In this document: positions 61,372-64,000 of the stretch, piece after piece | Position numbering within the stretch: the stretch's first letter is position 1 | How the letters are laid out: every line of letters begins with the position of its first letter | Assembly: GCF_042676605.1 (NCBI RefSeq) | Contig: NZ_JBHTHQ010000012.1 | Coordinates: forward strand, 153,363-217,362 | Source: Alloscardovia venturai | GTDB taxonomy: Bacteria > Actinomycetota > Actinomycetes > Actinomycetales > Bifidobacteriaceae | Direction: 5' to 3' | Length of the DNA stretch: 64,000 bases | The notes under the pieces: model-generated | What the model saw: the letters and a program-made list of their open reading frames with translations, nothing else | Databases searched by the model: none | Told to the model about the DNA's origin: nothing | Position numbers and translations under genes: made by a program

Positions 61372-62913
61372 ATGAATAGTCCAACTGCCGCTAGCACCCC
61401 GCTCTTTATCGTTCTCGATAATGGTGGAACGAACACAAAAGCGCTTGTTTTCGACGTTCAAGGTCACCAGCGTGCTGTTTCCTCTTTCCCCACTCTGTGG
61501 GAACAAAGCGGTGATGGCAAGCGCGAAATTAACCTTGAAGGACTCGTAGCTGCGCTTTTTTCCGCGATTAAAGACGTTCTTGCTTCTCCTGACATTGATG
61601 CGCGCGACATCGCTGCGATAACGTGTGTGGGACATGGCAAAGGCTTATACATGCTCGATGGCGACGGAAAAATTTTCCGCAATGCTATCCTCTCCACAGA
61701 TAATCGCGCTACCGCGCTCGCGACGCAGTTTGCACAGCGCGAGGAAGAAATCTACGCCTTAAGTGCACAGCATGTGATGCCAAGCCAAGCTCCTCTCCTG
61801 CTACGTTGGCTCAAAGATAATGAGCCAGAGGATTACGCTCACATTGGTGCGATTCTGAGCGCCAAAGATTTTGTGCGTTATGCGCTGACGGGCAATATTC
61901 GTCAAGAAATAGGAGATGCATCGAGCAATAATCTCGTCAATCTTCACACGAGGCAGTGGGACAGTAAGCTCCTTGACTTTTTCGGCATCTTCGAAATGCG
62001 TGACGCTCTGCCAGCACTTATTGAAGCTTATGATGCTTCGTCTGTGGTGAGTGTAAAGACCGCTGAAAAGACGGGCCTTATAGCGGGAACGCCTGTCGTT
62101 GCGGGGCTTTTCGATATCGATGCAGGTGCTATCGGTTCGGGAACGGTCGATGGAAAATCGTTGTCCGTTATCGCAGGTACATGGAATATCAACACATATG
62201 TAGCTGATGCTCCTGTGGATCGCTCGCGTGGAATCATGAATTCGCTCTTCTTGAATGGTAAGACTCTCGTAGAAGCATCGAGTCCAACGTCTGCAGGAAA
62301 TGTGGATAAGATGCTGCGCATCATCATGCCGGAAGAGTTGGAAAATGATGCTCCTGAGGTGTACCGCACATTAGAAAATTACATGGCTTCTACAAATGCT
62401 GATACCACGCGAGTGATCTACACGCCATTCCTCTACGGCAGCAATGCGGATCCATATGCGCGCGGTGCATTCGTGGGACTGACCGAGTCAACGTCTCGAC
62501 TTGAGATGATGCGTGCCGTTTACGAAGGCATTGCATTTGCTCATAAGCAGCATATCAATGACTTGCTTGAAGCTCTGAGAAACGTACAGGGCGTACAGGA
62601 CGCCGCTCCGCAAACGCTGCGTATCTGCGGAGGAGCATCGCACTCGCCAGCATGGATGCAGATGTTTGCAGATATCACTGGAATGCGTGTAGAGATTCTC
62701 GAAAGCGAAGAGATTTCAGGCTTAGGCGGCGCTATTTTAGCTGCTTATGCTACAGGGTTCTATGACAGTCTCGATGCTGCTATCGCTGCGATGACTCAGG
62801 TCGGCGCTGTATATGAGCCGCGGGAAGAGCAGCAGGCGGTATACGAGCGTAAATATGGCGCGTATCAAGCATTCCTCAGCGCTATGGATGGCGCGTGGGA
62901 GCGGTTGCAGTAA
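61372..62913 (+). CDS. FGGY-family carbohydrate kinase
   Basis: This 513-residue sugar kinase has IVLDNGGTNTKALVFD as phosphate site 1, GHGKGLYMLD, the middle PLLLRWLKDNEPE and GIFDIDAG-like AGLFDIDAGAIGSG. The C-terminal RICGGASHSPAWMQMFADITG is the FGGY closing signature. Likely substrates are L-xylulose or a related ketose, inferred from the downstream 3-epimerase gene. GAGGAG stands eight bases before the ATG at 61372; a GTG three codons earlier overlaps the previous stop. Confidence 0.88.
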   Translation: MNSPTAASTPLFIVLDNGGTNTKALVFDVQGHQRAVSSFPTLWEQSGDGKREINLEGLVAALFSAIKDVLASPDIDARDIAAITCVGHGKGLYMLDGDGKIFRNAILSTDNRATALATQFAQREEEIYALSAQHVMPSQAPLLLRWLKDNEPEDYAHIGAILSAKDFVRYALTGNIRQEIGDASSNNLVNLHTRQWDSKLLDFFGIFEMRDALPALIEAYDASSVVSVKTAEKTGLIAGTPVVAGLFDIDAGAIGSGTVDGKSLSVIAGTWNINTYVADAPVDRSRGIMNSLFLNGKTLVEASSPTSAGNVDKMLRIIMPEELENDAPEVYRTLENYMASTNADTTRVIYTPFLYGSNADPYARGAFVGLTESTSRLEMMRAVYEGIAFAHKQHINDLLEALRNVQGVQDAAPQTLRICGGASHSPAWMQMFADITGMRVEILESEEISGLGGAILAAYATGFYDSLDAAIAAMTQVGAVYEPREEQQAVYERKYGAYQAFLSAMDGAWERLQ

Positions 62914-62978
62914 GGCAAACGGGCATCTAAGCAGTTCCTCTGCGAAAAATAATTCACACAAACATATAAGGAGACATG

Positions 62979-63860
62979 ATGATTTCATTAGGTATCTATG
63001 AGAAAGCACTTCCACCAGTGGAAAACTGGCATGACACTCTCCAGCTTGTACACGATTTAGGCTTTAACTTCTTGGAATTTTCCGTTGATGAAAGTGATGA
63101 ACGGCTAGCGCGCCTAGACTGGACTCGTGCACAGCGCAAGGAGCTTCGCGACGCAGCATGGGATACTGGCACGCGTATCCATACGCTTATGCTCAGCGGA
63201 CATCGCCGCTTCCCATTAGGTTCAGCGGATCCGGCCGTGCGTGAAAAGAGCATAGAGATGCTGTATAAGGCTGTCGACTTAGCGTACGATTTAGGCATTC
63301 GTAATATCCAGATGGCTGGCTATGACGTCTACTATGAGTCAAAAACTTTGCAGTCTCGCGAGTATTTCGTCGAAAACTTAAAGAAGTGTGTAGAGTATGC
63401 CGCTTCACGACAGGTCATGCTGGATATTGAAACGATGGATGACCCGTTCTTGAACTCTATCCAAAAAGTCAACTATCTTAAAACACAGATTCATAGCCCA
63501 TGGTTGCAGGCATATCCAGACCTGGGAAACCTCACAGCATGGCCTGAAAACAATGTAGCTGAGGAGCTTGAGCTGGGTATAGATAATATCGTGTCTATTC
63601 ACTTGAAGGATACGAGACCAGTCTCTCCTACAAGTAAAGGTCAGTTCCGTGACTTGCTCTTTGGCGAAGGGACGGTTGACTTCGAGGGGTGCCTCAAGAC
63701 TCTGAAGCGTTTGGAGTATACAGGCGCTATGACCATCGAGATGTGGACAGCACAGCTGGAAAACCCGCTTGATGAGGTACGTAAGGCGAAGAAATTCTTT
63801 GACGATTTATTTGACAAGGTTGGACTTGAACAGGAACCAGTTACTCCGGTTGCTGCATAA
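62979..63860 (+). CDS. L-ribulose/L-xylulose 5-phosphate 3-epimerase (UlaE/SgbU-like)
   Basis: This ~293-residue TIM-barrel protein of the xylose isomerase-like fold matches UlaE. It has SLGIYEKALPP, SGHRRFPLGSADP, IQMAGYDVYYE, the metal-site region VMLDIETMDDPF with Glu and SIHLKDTRP, and a late GEGTVDFEGCL. It interconverts L-xylulose 5-P and L-ribulose 5-P. AAGGAG stands five bases before the second ATG (62979) and two before the first (62976). It follows the kinase and precedes the probable 4-epimerase. Confidence 0.9.
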   Translation: MISLGIYEKALPPVENWHDTLQLVHDLGFNFLEFSVDESDERLARLDWTRAQRKELRDAAWDTGTRIHTLMLSGHRRFPLGSADPAVREKSIEMLYKAVDLAYDLGIRNIQMAGYDVYYESKTLQSREYFVENLKKCVEYAASRQVMLDIETMDDPFLNSIQKVNYLKTQIHSPWLQAYPDLGNLTAWPENNVAEELELGIDNIVSIHLKDTRPVSPTSKGQFRDLLFGEGTVDFEGCLKTLKRLEYTGAMTIEMWTAQLENPLDEVRKAKKFFDDLFDKVGLEQEPVTPVAA

Positions 63861-63911
63861 TTTTCTGCACGGTAAGGTGTGCAAAAGTACCAAATAAGCA
63901 ATAATGACAGA

Positions 63912-63925
63912 GCGCTGAAAAGCGC
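63912..63925. promoter_or_regulatory. GNRA hairpin before the last gene
   Basis: GCGCT-GAAA-AGCGC forms a small stable hairpin 24 bases upstream of the next ATG. It could tune translation or processing between the two epimerase genes. Confidence 0.45.
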
Positions 63926-63948
63926 AGATAAGAAAGGTTTGGTGTGTT

Positions 63949-64000
63949 ATGGTGTCGTTGTCTGATTTTTCGCAGGAGACGCTCGCTGAGGTGAAGCAGG
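63949..64000 (+). CDS. start of a gene, possibly L-ribulose-5-phosphate 4-epimerase
   Basis: Only 17 codons are in the window (MVSLSDFSQETLAEVKQ). AGAAAGG lies 11 bases before the ATG. The start resembles those of class II aldolase-type ribulose-5-P 4-epimerases, and context (directly after the 3-epimerase) predicts this enzyme. The sequence itself is too short to prove it. Confidence 0.45.
   Translation, partial: MVSLSDFSQETLAEVKQ

Noticed and set aside
1..64000. CRISPR array
   Set aside because: No regularly spaced repeats of 23-40 bases were seen on reading the window, and no cas gene is present.

Overview
The window looks like an origin-proximal chromosomal segment of a low-GC member of the Bifidobacteriaceae (Alloscardovia/Scardovia/Gardnerella-like; the genus is inference). 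The gene content is actinobacterial: CrgA, DUF881, a class E-like sortase, the pknB-pknA-pbpA-rodA-pstP-fhaB-fhaA division/kinase cluster, a DUF3073 protein, and a phosphoenolpyruvate carboxylase of bifidobacterial type. A 16-bp parS site (ParB box) just downstream of ppc fits a location near the chromosome origin.

Layout. 1-9.1 kb: tail of an FtsX-like permease, tRNA-Ala and tRNA-Ile, a YgjP-like metallohydrolase, an SPFH protein, a small membrane protein followed by two tiny overlapping genes (one a ribbon-helix-helix protein), a secreted bacteriocin-like precursor, Dps, a CNNM/CBS protein, beta-carbonic anhydrase and a broken NYN gene. 9.1-20 kb: parS, ppc, a ThrE-type exporter, a PIN/excisionase-type toxin-antitoxin pair with a repeated upstream motif, a U32 protein, a flavin disulfide reductase, DUF3073 and trpS. 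20-25 kb: an AT-rich accessory island with a four-gene operon that resembles, in parts and order, the staphylococcal type VII secreted lipase system TslA/TlaA/TlaB/TilA. It is followed by an ISL3-type insertion that cuts a fifth gene six codons after its start, and by a frameshifted membrane XRE regulator. 25-31.7 kb: an SCP-like protein, nucleoside hydrolase plus MFS transporter, a probable structured RNA, rhomboid protease, CrgA, DUF881 and sortase. 32-41.3 kb: the kinase/division operon on the minus strand, with genes overlapping by 4-8 bases. 41.6-47.8 kb: a lysophospholipase-like hydrolase and two YhgE/Pip proteins. 48-51.8 kb: a defence-like pair, a GIY-YIG/DUF2075 helicase-like protein and a divergent RecF/OLD-like ATPase with an in-frame TGA.

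51.9-64 kb: a decayed LacI gene, then a catabolic cluster: LacI regulator, two YhcH/YiaL proteins, a 12-TM carboxylate-type transporter, a hydantoinase/oxoprolinase-type ATPase, an unrecognised HExxH protein, a D-2-hydroxyacid dehydrogenase, a cytosolic propeller-like protein, an FGGY kinase, a UlaE-like 3-epimerase and the start of a probable 4-epimerase. GTGGGA-N4-TCCCAC palindromes precede the regulator and the hydantoinase gene, and a weaker copy precedes the second YhcH gene. The epimerases point to entry into the pentose phosphate pool via L-xylulose/L-ribulose 5-phosphate. The substrate is not known; a sugar acid or lactone/lactam-like compound is my inference.

The most notable items are the TslA-like locus with no secretion machinery in view, the catabolic cluster with its HExxH protein, the parS palindrome, the GIY-YIG/ATPase pair and the probable structured RNA at 27.8-28.0 kb.
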